Shown here piece by piece: positions 34,343 to 43,792 of a DNA stretch of 64,000 bases. Numbering within the stretch: the stretch's first letter is position 1; each line of letters starts with the position of its first letter. The position numbers and the translations under genes were made by a program. The notes beneath the pieces are model-generated. The model was not told the DNA's origin. It was given only the letters and a program-made list of their open reading frames with translations, and searched no databases. The DNA is from Fibrobacterota bacterium. GTDB lineage: Bacteria > Fibrobacterota > Chitinivibrionia > Chitinivibrionales > Chitinispirillaceae. The stretch is from the NCBI GenBank assembly GCA_023412475.1, contig JAEYNR010000057.1, forward strand, positions 9,762 to 73,761. Direction: 5' to 3'.

Positions 34343-35203
34343 TTAATCAGACTCTTCACTCACTATATCCATAAATGATTCAATTGATTTCTGATCTTCA
34401 ATTACTGACTGAGCTATAACCTTTAGTCTTTCCAGAGGAAGTCCAATAAGGCCTAAGACACCCTCTTGAACCAGTGGTGTAAACTCTTCAGGGAAAATCT
34501 TAAACCCCAGAACATGAGCCATTATATCTGCAACATGTATGATGGATGTCCGCAGAGCCAGTTTTTTATCAGAGAGCGGCTCGTGATGCAACTGGATACA
34601 TCGCTTCAGATCATTAGGAAAACCCCAGTGCTCAGCGTAATAAGCACCTAAAAAGGTGTGTGCAACTTCCCCTTCTTCGATCTTGAAAAATGGCACTTCG
34701 CTCTGAATACTCTGCGTATAAATCTGTACAAAGCTCTCAGGCTCCATAGTCGTAGCTATCAGTTTACCAATGTCATGAAGAATAGCTGCTGAAAAGAGTT
34801 CATTTTCATCAATTGCACAATCGTATCTGCGCAAAGACTTAGCTATAGCCTCAGCTACCAAAGCTGTACATACGGAATGACGCCAATAGGAGATTACAGG
34901 GAAATCGCCGCAGGTGTTTTTTTTAACTGAACTTAAGATTGAAACCAGGATCAGTGAATGAATCCTTCTGTTTCCCAGCAATGTCACTGCGTTATGCATT
35001 GAAGACACAGTGTGAGGAAGACCGATATAGGCAGAATTAGCCAAACGCAGGACTTTTCCTGTAATCGCCGGATCTAGCTGCAAAACCCTGGTGATATCCA
35101 GAGCTGATGATTTTGAATCCTCAACAACCGCAAAAATCCGCCTGAGAACTGCAGTCAGAGAGGGTAATGCAGACACAGCTCTGGAAAAAGCCTTCTGCTC
35201 CAC
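34343..35203 (-). CDS. HDOD-domain protein
   Basis: 286-residue HDOD protein starting at GTG 35203. Typical blocks: LPSLTAVLRRIF, DPAITGKVLRLANSAYIGLP, VTLLGNRRIHSLIL, AAILHDIGKLIATT, and the later LHHEPLSDKK. An HDIGK motif is present, so some metal-site residues of an HD domain remain. It lies 18 bases after a second HDOD gene on the same strand and ends an mtaB-HDOD-HDOD run. Confidence 0.85.
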   Translation of the reverse strand: MEQKAFSRAVSALPSLTAVLRRIFAVVEDSKSSALDITRVLQLDPAITGKVLRLANSAYIGLPHTVSSMHNAVTLLGNRRIHSLILVSILSSVKKNTCGDFPVISYWRHSVCTALVAEAIAKSLRRYDCAIDENELFSAAILHDIGKLIATTMEPESFVQIYTQSIQSEVPFFKIEEGEVAHTFLGAYYAEHWGFPNDLKRCIQLHHEPLSDKKLALRTSIIHVADIMAHVLGFKIFPEEFTPLVQEGVLGLIGLPLERLKVIAQSVIEDQKSIESFMDIVSEESD

Positions 35204-35221
35204 TTTTCCAAACCCTTTGGG

Positions 35222-36109
35222 TTAATTGATTATGGTAAAAAACTCGATTGATTTCTCCGCATTTTCAGCAAGAGATTCGCTTATTTTCTTATAGTCACCA
35301 TCCTGTATTTGCAAAACAGTTCTGGCTTTTAACCACTCATCGTTATAACGTTCATCTTCCCATTGCCCACACCCTAACCGATGAGCCATAACATCTGCCA
35401 GATGAACCGTAGTTACCAGTTCACTGAGCTTGTCGGCATCCTGAGGCTTATGATGATATACCAGTGAGTACTCAAGATCCAGAGGCAAAGCCCACTTATC
35501 GGCTATTATTCTTCCGATTTCGGCATGATCTATGCCAAGAATCAATTTTTCTGCTTCCAGCAGTGGTATTTTGTTTGTTGCAGCATACTGGCAAGCTTCC
35601 TGGTATCCCTCATTAACATACTCACTAAAAATCAGCTTCCCAATGTCATGAAGGATTCCAGCACAGAAAGCACTTTCAGGATCCATCATTCGAATGTTCA
35701 TAAAATGGCGTACAATAGTTTTTGCAGCAATAGCACAGGTGATGGAATGTTTCCAGAAACGGTCCTTATCGATAACAGTAGAGCGCACAGAAGAGAACAT
35801 TTTTATCACTGAAGCACTCAAGGCCAGCGACCTGATAGTGTTAAAGCCCAGAATCACCACGGCACTGGCAACCGATGAGATACTTCGGGGTATACCATAA
35901 AAAGCACTATTAGCAAGGCGGATCATTTTGCTGGTGAGAGCCGGGTCTCGCTCTATAAGCTTAGCTGCATCGTCTGCAGATGAATCTGGTGAGTTTACCA
36001 CCTTAATTAATCGGGAGACAATAGCCGGCAGAGATGGCAGATTATCGATATTTTCTATCACCTGATTATATCGTTCCCTGCTGACTGTGGATGCTTTTTT
36101 AGAAATCAT
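35222..36109 (-). CDS. HDOD-domain protein, coupled to mtaB
   Basis: 295-residue HDOD protein: LPSLPAIVSRLIKVVNSP, DPALTSKMIRLANSAFYGIP, VVILGFNTIRSLAL, AGILHDIGKLIFSEY, VYHHKPQDADK. The start is ATG 36109, which overlaps the mtaB stop as TAATG; the in-frame ATG at 36124 is part of the sequence that provides the GGGAGAAG ribosome site. It is the paralogue of the next gene and of the HDOD gene at 17691. Confidence 0.85.
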   Translation of the reverse strand: MISKKASTVSRERYNQVIENIDNLPSLPAIVSRLIKVVNSPDSSADDAAKLIERDPALTSKMIRLANSAFYGIPRSISSVASAVVILGFNTIRSLALSASVIKMFSSVRSTVIDKDRFWKHSITCAIAAKTIVRHFMNIRMMDPESAFCAGILHDIGKLIFSEYVNEGYQEACQYAATNKIPLLEAEKLILGIDHAEIGRIIADKWALPLDLEYSLVYHHKPQDADKLSELVTTVHLADVMAHRLGCGQWEDERYNDEWLKARTVLQIQDGDYKKISESLAENAEKSIEFFTIIN

Positions 36110-37422
36110 TAAGTCTTCTCCCAAACAGGTTGAGCCAAATGAAAACGCCCGTTAACAGTTTCATCTACTTTTACATCCAGCCAGGAATTACAGTCTCTTC
36201 TAAGCCCTGGAATCTCCACATGTATGTAATTAGAAGTAAGTCCCCGGACCGGACTCTCTGATTCTACAATAATTTTCTTGGAAACAGTACGGTTTTTATT
36301 GATAAAATCATCTCTGCTCAGGTTTATCAGCTTCCGAAGATCATTGCTGCGGTTACTTTTGACGGTGTCTGAAATCTTTCCTGTTAAAGAGATCGCAGAA
36401 GTGCCCGGACGGGCAGAAAAACGAAAAATATGAGCATAGGAAAAGCCAACCATTGAAACTCGCTCCATAGTCAATTCGAAATCTCTGCTTGTTTCTCCTG
36501 GGAAACCCACTATAAAATCGGCTCCCAGCCCTGCTGAAGGAAATGATCTTCGAAAAGCAGAAAGCCTGCTTACCAACTTATCCACATCGCTGTAAGGACG
36601 TTCCATAGCCCTGAGGACCTTCTCTGAGAAAGATTGGACACTTATGTGCAGATGATCACAAATCTTTTTATTGCTCCCAACAAGCTGCAAAATCTCATCA
36701 GAAAGATCCCTTGGATCAAGCGAACTCAATCTCACCCTGAAATCTCCATCAATTGAAATAATCTCCCTAAGAAGCTCTAGTAAAGATTCGTTCTGCTCTT
36801 TTGCAAACTGTCCGATATGAGTTCCGGTTAATACAATTTCCTTGAATCCCGCCTCCACAGCAGAACCGAACGCAGAAAGCACATGGGCGAACTCTGCGCA
36901 ACGAGATGGGCCGCGAACCGATGGTACAATACAATAGCTGCAGCGGTAATTACAGCCCTCCTGAATCTTTAAAGGAAACCTGGTTCGGAAACCTGCCTGA
37001 TCTTTGGCAGAAGGTATTAAAGAAGTCTTGATAGAGAGTTGAGCAATCTCATGGGAGAAGGAGTGTTGGAAGATTCCACCACCTTTCTCAAGTATAGAAA
37101 GGATCTGGTCTTTTTCAGTGTTTCCTACCACCCAGAAGACAGAGTCCAGGTCTTTGAGCTCTGAGGGTTTTTGCTGTGCAAGGCAACCGGTAAGAAGAAT
37201 TTTCGCTGAAGGATTTTGGTCCGAAATAGCCTTGATCAGTCTTTTTGTCTTTGATTCGGTAGATGCAGTAACAGTGCAGGTGTTAATAATAATGATCTGA
37301 GCTTCCTGCAGATCATCAACAATTCTATAACCTTGCAGCAGAAGTGTGAACCGCAAGGAGTTCATCTCCTCCTGATTGGTTCTGCATCCAAAAGATTTGA
37401 GAGCGACTTTTCTGGAGAGCAT
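36109..37422 (-). CDS. mtaB: tRNA (t6A37) methylthiotransferase MtaB
   Basis: 437-residue radical-SAM methylthiotransferase that makes ms2t6A37 in tRNA. N-terminal UPF0004 domain with cluster Cys13 (FGCRTNQ), Cys49 (NTCTVT) and Cys80 (TGCLAQ); radical-SAM cluster Cys157, Cys161 and Cys164 (CNYRCSYC); C-terminal TRAM-like region. GCRTNQ is the MtaB form, as against GCQMN in MiaB. It acts on the product of tsaD, also in this window. Confidence 0.92.
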   Translation of the reverse strand: MLSRKVALKSFGCRTNQEEMNSLRFTLLLQGYRIVDDLQEAQIIIINTCTVTASTESKTKRLIKAISDQNPSAKILLTGCLAQQKPSELKDLDSVFWVVGNTEKDQILSILEKGGGIFQHSFSHEIAQLSIKTSLIPSAKDQAGFRTRFPLKIQEGCNYRCSYCIVPSVRGPSRCAEFAHVLSAFGSAVEAGFKEIVLTGTHIGQFAKEQNESLLELLREIISIDGDFRVRLSSLDPRDLSDEILQLVGSNKKICDHLHISVQSFSEKVLRAMERPYSDVDKLVSRLSAFRRSFPSAGLGADFIVGFPGETSRDFELTMERVSMVGFSYAHIFRFSARPGTSAISLTGKISDTVKSNRSNDLRKLINLSRDDFINKNRTVSKKIIVESESPVRGLTSNYIHVEIPGLRRDCNSWLDVKVDETVNGRFHLAQPVWEKT

Positions 37423-37431
37423 AACAGTATT

Positions 37432-37586
37432 TCACACCAGTTCCATTACCCATGGTTCCAATGTCTCTTTCTGGGTTTTGAAAATAGGATTTGTTGCATT
37501 GATATAATGGCTTGTGAGATGACCTTTGATAAAATCCATTGCTTCACAAATGTGCAAAGAACCGTTTTTTTAAAAAGAGTGTTCAT
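37432..37586 (-). pseudogene. Possible small frameshifted ORF between mutL and mtaB
   Basis: In the gap between mtaB and mutL, ATG 37586 opens MNTLFKK and, after a one-base shift in an A7 run, continues as NGSLHICEAMDFIKGHLTSH... to a stop at 37432 (about 50 residues). Composition is protein-like but no family is recognised and the ribosome site is weak. It may be a gene remnant or chance. Confidence 0.2.
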
Positions 37587-37602
37587 ATTGATTACCGCAC
37601 AT

Positions 37603-39435
37603 CTAACGTAAGAATCTTCTGGACAGCTCATCTATCGAGATCCTGACAACAGTCGGTCTGCCATGAGGACAGATATATGGATTTTTAGCAGAAAAAAGGC
37701 TATTTAACAGCGCATTCATCTCTTCCTGTGATAATTTCTGTCCTGCTTTTATGGCTGCGCCACAGGCAAATGCGGCAGCGAATCGTTTTTCCGGTTGAGA
37801 GAATGAATCCGGATTCTTTCCATCCATTAGATATTTCACGATATCTCTAATAGTTTCTTCAACACTTCCGTTTTTCAAAAATGCCGGAATAGCAGAGATT
37901 GAGAGCGCACGGGCTCCGAAATCGCCTATCTCAAAACCAAAGGCGCTAAAGTAGCTTTGTCCGGATTGAATAATCATTCGTTCGGTTGTGGATAACTCCA
38001 TCACTACCGGAAAGAGTAGTTGCTGGGATGTAGATCGTCCCCTAACAATATCTTCCAGAGCCTGCTCGTAGAGCACCCGCTCATGGGCAGCATGCTGGTC
38101 AATCAGAAGAATTCCATTTTTTATAGGCGCAAGAATGAACATATTATGAACCTGATAACAGGAGATCAGATCCCACTGCACATCTTTGGTTAATTGTATG
38201 CTATTACTTTCTTTGGTCTGCTCATACTCGTTTTCTGCTTGTTTTAGCCCACCGGGAAAAGAGAGTACAGTTTGCTGGTCTGGACTATAGGGAAAAGAAA
38301 TAGACGGCTGATTTTGAGGAGGCTCATGTTTTTCTCTGACTGAAAAAGGGGAATAACCGGCAGAGGTAAGGTTTTGATTTTTCGGGACAGTATCAGTTTT
38401 CTGATCAACCGAAGCTAAAACTGTCTGCGACTTATTCAGATTCAGAGCTATTCCTTGTTTCACTGCGGAGTATACCAGTCCGAAAAGTTCCCTCTCGTTG
38501 TCGAATTTCACCTGTTGTTTTGTAGGGTGAACATTAACATCGATTCTGCAGGGATCTACATTGAGGAAACAAAAAAAAGAGGGGCGTATTCCAGCACCTA
38601 TAAATTGAGAAAAGGCTTCTTTTATTGCAAATGTAACAGAGTCGTTGTCGATTCGCCTCAAATTTACATACAAGCTTTGGAACCTGGGACGTTCATTGGT
38701 TCTTTGAGGGGTAGAAACGTAGATCTGTGCTTCCATATCGGGTTTAACCGCATTGCAACAGATAAGATTTTTGGCAAATTCCGCCCCTGCAATTTCAGCT
38801 ATTCTTTCAGATGGATTGTCACAGAATGGGGTGTCCAGAACTTTTTTGCCATCGATGGACAGAGTAAAATGGATTGTTGGGAAAGGGAGCACGATCTGCT
38901 CCATGACTTTTACGATTGCCAACTGTTCGCCTCTACGGCTTTTCATGAATTTTTTTCGTGCTGGCACATTAAAGAACAGGTCTTTAATGGAGATGGTGGT
39001 TCCTCGCGCATGGGACCGTGGTTGTACTTGGGAGATCTCTCCGCCATTACAATTCAGCTCATATCCCAGTCCTGAATCATTGATACTGCTACAGACACTC
39101 ATGCGGCTGACAGCCCCGACACTTGCCAGAGCCTCTCCTCTAAAACCCATGGAAGCTATAGTAAAAATATCGTCTATATGTTTGATTTTACTGGTGGCAT
39201 GAGGCAGGATACATCTTTGCAGGTCTGAAGGGTTCATACCGCAACCGTTGTCCTTCACTTTTATCAGAGAGAAGCCAGCATCTTCAATAAAGACATCTAT
39301 TCTGGTGGCATCTGCGTCGATACTGTTTTCGACCAGTTCCTTGAGAACAGAAGCAGGGCGTTCGACTACCTCCCCAGCAGCGATTTTTTCCACAACAGAT
39401 GGTGGAAGTACTTCGATTGTATTTTTATATTGCAT
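37603..39435 (-). CDS. mutL: DNA mismatch repair protein MutL
   Basis: 610-residue MutL. GHL ATPase motifs: ELVENSIDADAT, DNGCGM, HATSKI and GFRGEALAS. The C-terminal domain has the endonuclease motif DQHAAHERVLYE, matching DQHA(x)2E(x)4E, and CPHGRPT as a second metal site. It is therefore the nicking type of MutL, consistent with no MutH. Start ATG 39435 (MQYKNTIEVLPPSVVEKIAAGEVV); the upstream in-frame extension would run through the tRNA gene. No mutS in the window. Confidence 0.95.
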   Translation of the reverse strand: MQYKNTIEVLPPSVVEKIAAGEVVERPASVLKELVENSIDADATRIDVFIEDAGFSLIKVKDNGCGMNPSDLQRCILPHATSKIKHIDDIFTIASMGFRGEALASVGAVSRMSVCSSINDSGLGYELNCNGGEISQVQPRSHARGTTISIKDLFFNVPARKKFMKSRRGEQLAIVKVMEQIVLPFPTIHFTLSIDGKKVLDTPFCDNPSERIAEIAGAEFAKNLICCNAVKPDMEAQIYVSTPQRTNERPRFQSLYVNLRRIDNDSVTFAIKEAFSQFIGAGIRPSFFCFLNVDPCRIDVNVHPTKQQVKFDNERELFGLVYSAVKQGIALNLNKSQTVLASVDQKTDTVPKNQNLTSAGYSPFSVREKHEPPQNQPSISFPYSPDQQTVLSFPGGLKQAENEYEQTKESNSIQLTKDVQWDLISCYQVHNMFILAPIKNGILLIDQHAAHERVLYEQALEDIVRGRSTSQQLLFPVVMELSTTERMIIQSGQSYFSAFGFEIGDFGARALSISAIPAFLKNGSVEETIRDIVKYLMDGKNPDSFSQPEKRFAAAFACGAAIKAGQKLSQEEMNALLNSLFSAKNPYICPHGRPTVVRISIDELSRRFLR

Positions 39436-39462
39436 GGCACTTAGAGGTCGAAAAAAGAAGAG

Positions 39463-39550
39463 TGGTGCGGAAGGGGGGACTCGAACCCCCACAGGCGTTA
39501 CACCCACTAGAACCTGAATCTAGCGCGTCTACCAGTTCCACCACTTCCGC
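39463..39550 (-). tRNA. tRNA-Leu (anticodon CAG), CCA encoded
   Basis: 88-base class II tRNA on the minus strand. Acceptor GCGGAAG pairs with CTTCCGC. The anticodon stem CTAGA/TCTAG encloses the loop TTCAGGT with anticodon CAG. There is a long variable arm (TGGGTGTAACGCCTGT) and a T-loop GGTTCGAGTCC. Discriminator A and a genome-encoded CCA follow. It lies directly upstream of mutL, with which it may share transcription. Confidence 0.96.
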
Positions 39551-39640
39551 CAAGAGTGAATGGCAAATGTTGAAAATAGTATTTTGCATTCTCCCGGGAA
39601 AGTGGAAAAACATATTCTTTAAACCTTTCCTTAAAAGCCA

Positions 39641-40540
39641 TTATTTAGGATAGGCCTTCTGTTCATGTTGAACAATTTCTTTGAATACGCTGCTGTAATT
39701 ATAGACAAATTCCTCGAATGAAGTTGGTTTTCGGTTACAGAGCAACTCGACAGTAGAAGTCACCATTTCATTTTTTCCCTCCCGCTGCATCGAATAGAGC
39801 TCAAGCATTCCTTTTGCCATCCAGGCCGGTATTCCCAGACTTTCCATTATGTGATAGGCAGTTTCTTCATTAATGGGAATATATCCGATATGGCTTCCTA
39901 CTTCGGAAGTGATTATGTGAGTAACATCATCTGCGGTCAAAGCTTGTGGGCCGGTAAGCTCATAGAAAGCGCCATAATGGTGTTTTCCTGCAATTATCAG
40001 CTCTGCTGCGACTGCGGCCACATCGCTTACGTCTATATAGCTAACCTGGGCATGATTAAGGGGCAGGTAAATAAAGCCGCCTGAGGGCTGAGCGTAACGC
40101 AGAAAATTCTGCATATAGATATTGGATCTTATTATGGTATAGGCTACTCCACAGTTTTCCAGATATTTTTCTATTCTGCGGTGCCACCGCGAGAACTGGG
40201 TTCCTGGTTCCTGCTCAGCTCCAAGAATGGAGAGATCGACTATATGTTCGACACCAAAAAGAAGTGCCCGGTCGATCATCCTTTTAGCGTACTCCACCTG
40301 CTCACGGGCAAAGGGAGTGACCAGAAACAGAGTGCTGATTCCCTGGAAAGCTCTGTCAATGGTGGAAAAATCACCGAATTCCAATCGTATCTGTTCTGAG
40401 GAATAGGTTTTAAGCTGAGAGGTGATCGCACCGCTATGAAAAGCCGCTCTCACCTCTTTTTTGTTACGTCTATAAAGCTCTTTAACCAGAGCACTTCCTA
40501 CCAATCCGGTAGCACCGGTTACTAAGATTTTCTCTACCAT
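39641..40540 (-). CDS. NmrA-like NAD(P)-binding protein (copy 1)
   Basis: 299-residue atypical short-chain dehydrogenase of the NmrA/HSCARG type. Rossmann motif VTGATGLVGSALV at the N-terminus, followed by TLFLVTPFAREQVEYAK and YTIIRSNIYMQNFL. The family includes redox sensors, isoflavone reductases and quinone/azo reductases; the substrate cannot be named. Paralogous to the next gene (same IRSN-x-x-MQ block and C-terminal layout), separated by 100 bases. Confidence 0.82.
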   Translation of the reverse strand: MVEKILVTGATGLVGSALVKELYRRNKKEVRAAFHSGAITSQLKTYSSEQIRLEFGDFSTIDRAFQGISTLFLVTPFAREQVEYAKRMIDRALLFGVEHIVDLSILGAEQEPGTQFSRWHRRIEKYLENCGVAYTIIRSNIYMQNFLRYAQPSGGFIYLPLNHAQVSYIDVSDVAAVAAELIIAGKHHYGAFYELTGPQALTADDVTHIITSEVGSHIGYIPINEETAYHIMESLGIPAWMAKGMLELYSMQREGKNEMVTSTVELLCNRKPTSFEEFVYNYSSVFKEIVQHEQKAYPK

Positions 40541-40641
40541 GACTCCCCCCCTGATAAAAGAATTTTCCCTCTTGAAAGAATACGCCTCAAAAGGGGGGCA
40601 TATTTGAAAAAGAGGGTGAAGACTTTTCTATAAAACAGGGC

Positions 40642-41526
40642 TCAGGACTGATGCGCAACGATAGAACGAACTGTCTGAGCGTAATCTCTGGCAAAATCAA
40701 CAAATGAAACCGGCTCGATTTTAGCGATCTGTTCGATAGCAAAGTTGACAGTGGCACCAGCGCCTGTGAAAAGATATTGCATATAATCCAAAAGATATCC
40801 TATACGCCAATCAGCAATCTTTCCCTTCAGAGCACTAATAGCATTTTCCTTTGAGCTTTCCGCATACCCTATGCGCAATCCGCTAACCCGGGAGAGAATA
40901 TCTGCAACCTGGTACATGGAATAGGTCTGAGAGCCGGTGAGGTTGTAGATTTTGTTTACATGGTTAGCGCCGGGCACAAAAAGGTCGGCAGCCACCGCCG
41001 CTACATCCCTGGCATCCACAAAGCTTACCCTGCCACCAGATGCAGGCAGATAGATAATTGCAGAATCGGGTTGCAGGTATTGAAAAAGGTGTTGCATAAG
41101 ACAGTTTGAACGCAGGATTGTATAGGGAATGGAAGATTTTCTTATCTGAGACTCTGCTTGATTAAACCACTGAGCCAGTTCTGGAGCTTTGGGGTCATCG
41201 CTTCCGGTGACAGAGAGAAAGCCGACATGCTTGAGCGAATCGGTGGAGGAGGCAGCGGCCAGAAAATTTTCTACAAAAGATGAAAGATGCTGCAATGCGG
41301 GCAGAATAAGAAAAAGATAGGTGATTCCCTGCAAAGCAGAACTTATAGAATTTTTGTCCTCGAAACTAAAAGTGACAGTCTCGATTCCTGGATAATCAAA
41401 AAGAGAGTTGAGTTTAAGAGGGTCGTGAACTGCGGCACGAACCTGGTTGCCGGTATGAGCAAGCCGGTTTACCAGCTCTTTTCCGACATACCCTGAAGCA
41501 CCCATGACCAAAATATTAGGGGTCAT
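40642..41526 (-). CDS. NmrA-like NAD(P)-binding protein (copy 2)
   Basis: 294-residue paralogue of the preceding gene. Rossmann motif VMGASGYVGKELV, then YLFLILPALQHLSSFVEN and YTILRSNCLMQHLFQYLQP. Tandem duplication within one strand suggests one duplicated and diverging enzyme. It starts 13 bases after the NucS-like gene ends, so the three may form an operon. Confidence 0.82.
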   Translation of the reverse strand: MTPNILVMGASGYVGKELVNRLAHTGNQVRAAVHDPLKLNSLFDYPGIETVTFSFEDKNSISSALQGITYLFLILPALQHLSSFVENFLAAASSTDSLKHVGFLSVTGSDDPKAPELAQWFNQAESQIRKSSIPYTILRSNCLMQHLFQYLQPDSAIIYLPASGGRVSFVDARDVAAVAADLFVPGANHVNKIYNLTGSQTYSMYQVADILSRVSGLRIGYAESSKENAISALKGKIADWRIGYLLDYMQYLFTGAGATVNFAIEQIAKIEPVSFVDFARDYAQTVRSIVAHQS

Positions 41527-41539
41527 AATCTATCTCTTT

Positions 41540-42355
41540 CTACAAAATCTGTACTGAAGACGTATCGGAGGGTTGCAGATCGGCTATCTGCGGAATATCC
41601 TTCAAGCGGATACTCAAATCGTACTCCTTGAGAAAGACCTCTTCCTGGTCGGCCAGAGAATAGCGCACGTTTTCGGGAATAGTGGAGCCGACCAGATAAG
41701 AGCGTAACAGTTTTCCGAAGGCCAGATGTCGTCTGACCCATGCTCTGTGTTTGAGAAGCTGTCCGCTGCTGGCATCGGCTATCCCATCGGCCATTACCTC
41801 AATTATAACATAAGTACCGTTTCGATCGACACAGAGAAGATCGATGGGTCCAAAATCGGTAGGATACTCCACACCGTCATTGCCAAAGACATCCACATAA
41901 AGCTCCAGGCCATCTTCTATAAGTTCCAGATTTTTAGCCAGGTAGCTGCGAAGGTGCTTCGCTTCGATACAGCCGTTGCCTACGGTCAGTTGTTCTCTGC
42001 AAAGTTCATCGCGTTCTTTTACTTCTCTTACTGCAAGTACGCCCTTTTCATCCTGAGCGATCTCCCAGATTCCATGAATCCGGGGGTCGTACATTTCCGC
42101 CTTACCACTGGCGGGACGATAAAGCAGATCGTAGATGTCGTTGCAGCGTCGCGGACGGTTGTTTTCTTTGTAATGAACTCTAGACTCATGATTAACTGTG
42201 CATATAATAATGGTGTTCTGTATGGTGTTGATATTTACTCCTGGATAATGCTCCTGGATCCAGTCTCTGATGGCGATATTGGTTGATTTGTTTCCGTGAA
42301 CCTCCACCGCCTCCTTAACCATCTGCCAAACAAATGGTTTTGGTTGAGATTCCAT
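41540..42355 (-). CDS. NucS-like (DUF91) protein with HTH N-terminus and altered nuclease motif
   Basis: 271-residue protein. Residues 1-80 look like a small winged-helix/restriction-associated domain (WQMVKEAVEVHGNKSTN). Residues about 130-260 resemble the NucS nuclease domain: LRSYLAKNLELIEDGLEL, PIDLLCVDRNGTYVIIEV and GQLLKHRAWVRRHL. In active NucS enzymes the PD-(D/E)XK core is D...ExK. Here Asp172 and Glu186 are present but the Lys is Met188 (EVM). The start is 42355, with GGAGGGGG upstream; an in-frame ATG at 42370 overlaps that ribosome site. Confidence 0.72.
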   Translation of the reverse strand: MESQPKPFVWQMVKEAVEVHGNKSTNIAIRDWIQEHYPGVNINTIQNTIIICTVNHESRVHYKENNRPRRCNDIYDLLYRPASGKAEMYDPRIHGIWEIAQDEKGVLAVREVKERDELCREQLTVGNGCIEAKHLRSYLAKNLELIEDGLELYVDVFGNDGVEYPTDFGPIDLLCVDRNGTYVIIEVMADGIADASSGQLLKHRAWVRRHLAFGKLLRSYLVGSTIPENVRYSLADQEEVFLKEYDLSIRLKDIPQIADLQPSDTSSVQIL

Positions 42356-42522
42356 TATTACCCCCTCCACACACTCCTGTTCTGAAAAAAAGCCTCAACT
42401 GTTTCTCTACCTTTAGAGTATCAGAAGCAAAAAAAAGGCCACCACTTTGTCCTAATAGTGCCTTTCTAGTGGCAATGTTATTGCTCTTTAATAGATTTGA
42501 AAAAAGAAAGGGTAAAAAACTT

Positions 42523-43110
42523 ATGTCTGTGCCCGAACAAGAAGACATCACAGTGCAGACCTCTGTCCTTATAAACGATTCCAGCGAAAATCTTTATGGT
42601 ATCTGGAGAGATATACGCAACTTTACCGCTATCTTCGATTTTGCTGAAACGGTAATAAAAATTGATCACAACCGTTTTCGCTGCACCATCCTGATCAAAG
42701 ATCAAAATGAAAGAATCTCCTGGGATCTGGAGGTCACCGAAGAGAATCCTTCAAATTACTTTTCATGGCACTCTGCTCATTCTACCGATCTTCTCCACCA
42801 GGGCAGAGCCAGATTTATCCCACATCAAAATTTTAAAACCGAAATCCAAGTCACCCTGCGATTCTTCTTTCCCCCACTACATGACAGTAAAGCCTACATG
42901 ATGGGTCCCGAGTTTAAAGCCACCATCGAAAACAACCTTCGAAGATTCAAACAGGCCTGGGAGGCAAAAGAGTTTATTCTACATAAAGAGAACCTTGATG
43001 AGCTTCCCGATGGCCTAGGCAAAGCATCACCCAGAAGAAGAATCTTCGCACCGGAGAAGAAAAAGGGGGACAACCAGAAAAACCAACCCCCTGCCCCCTT
43101 CTTCCCTTAA
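42523..43110 (+). CDS. SRPBCC (polyketide-cyclase/COQ10-like) protein
   Basis: 195-residue protein starting at ATG 42523 after AGAAAGGG. The pattern (SVLINDSSENLYGIWRDIRN, then NRFRCTILIKDQNERISWDLEV, PSNYFSWHSAHS, and a long C-terminal helix) is that of the START/SRPBCC fold, close to cyclase/dehydrase proteins. The ligand is unknown. The tail is basic and proline-rich (EKKKGDNQKNQPPAP). It overlaps the stop of the converging lipocalin gene by four bases. An ATG at 42475 would add 16 residues. Confidence 0.72.
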   Translation: MSVPEQEDITVQTSVLINDSSENLYGIWRDIRNFTAIFDFAETVIKIDHNRFRCTILIKDQNERISWDLEVTEENPSNYFSWHSAHSTDLLHQGRARFIPHQNFKTEIQVTLRFFFPPLHDSKAYMMGPEFKATIENNLRRFKQAWEAKEFILHKENLDELPDGLGKASPRRRIFAPEKKKGDNQKNQPPAPFFP

Positions 43111-43658
43111 CCTTTTACATAGGCACTGTTTGAAGTCTGCGAAACCATCTCCAGCTTGGCCACCTCAAAGCCCTTATCTCTGGCCGAATTCATCATCTTT
43201 TTATAATCATCCTGATTCATCACCGGCGACTTTGAAAATATCCACAGATTCTTTCCCTTATCAGAGGTGACAAGCGCATAATTGTAGTTCTTATGATCAA
43301 TATCGATTATCTGGAAATCAACCGAAAAGAGGAAATTTTTCAGCTTCAAATCACCGGTATTGTTTTTATCCGGTATCTCCACCATCCCCCTCATGGTACT
43401 TCGCCTCCCTCCCCGCGATCCCTTATAACCATTGGAGATAAGCATATACTTATCCTTTCCCACCTTCCTGAGAGTAGTGGTAACCTCTACCATCCCTTTC
43501 TCATGCTTGTTTGGCATGCGTGCAATCTCATACCAGGTACCAGTGTATCGTTCCAAATCGATATTCTTTACGGTTTCGATCTTCGATGGCCTTGCCGGCA
43601 GAATTGAAACTGTAAAAAATACCAAAAGAACCGACACTATCAGATGCGATTTTCGCAT
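43107..43658 (-). CDS. blc: Bacterial lipocalin (Blc-like)
   Basis: 183-residue exported lipocalin. Signal peptide (LIVSVLLVFFTVSILPARP), then the lipocalin GxW motif in LERYTGTWYEIARMPN, the middle strand DKYMLISNGYKG and the third conserved region LWIFSKSPVM. There is no Cys at the cleavage site, so, unlike E. coli Blc, it is probably periplasmic, not lipid-anchored. Binds fatty acids or lysophospholipids in relatives. Confidence 0.9.
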   Translation of the reverse strand: MRKSHLIVSVLLVFFTVSILPARPSKIETVKNIDLERYTGTWYEIARMPNKHEKGMVEVTTTLRKVGKDKYMLISNGYKGSRGGRRSTMRGMVEIPDKNNTGDLKLKNFLFSVDFQIIDIDHKNYNYALVTSDKGKNLWIFSKSPVMNQDDYKKMMNSARDKGFEVAKLEMVSQTSNSAYVKG

Positions 43659-43792
43659 AATAAGCCCTCCACATTTCCATATGTAATTAGAGTGTGCAAT
43701 TGATGAAAACAGATTATTAAAAACCGAATACGAAACAAAGGAGGGAAAATTTTGCCCCCAGAAAAAAACATAAAAACGCTAAGATGCCATAT

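Noticed and set aside
38455..39075. 206-codon plus-strand ORF antisense to mutL
   Set aside because: It lies wholly within mutL on the other strand, with no ribosome site or recognisable domain.
39436..39507. Upstream in-frame extension of mutL (24 codons, starting MGVTPVGVRVPP)
   Set aside because: It runs through the 3' half of tRNA-Leu and lacks family similarity; MutL starts at the MQYKNTIEVLPP methionine.
40181..40399. Plus-strand 72-codon ORF within the NmrA-like gene
   Set aside because: Antisense shadow of a well-supported gene.
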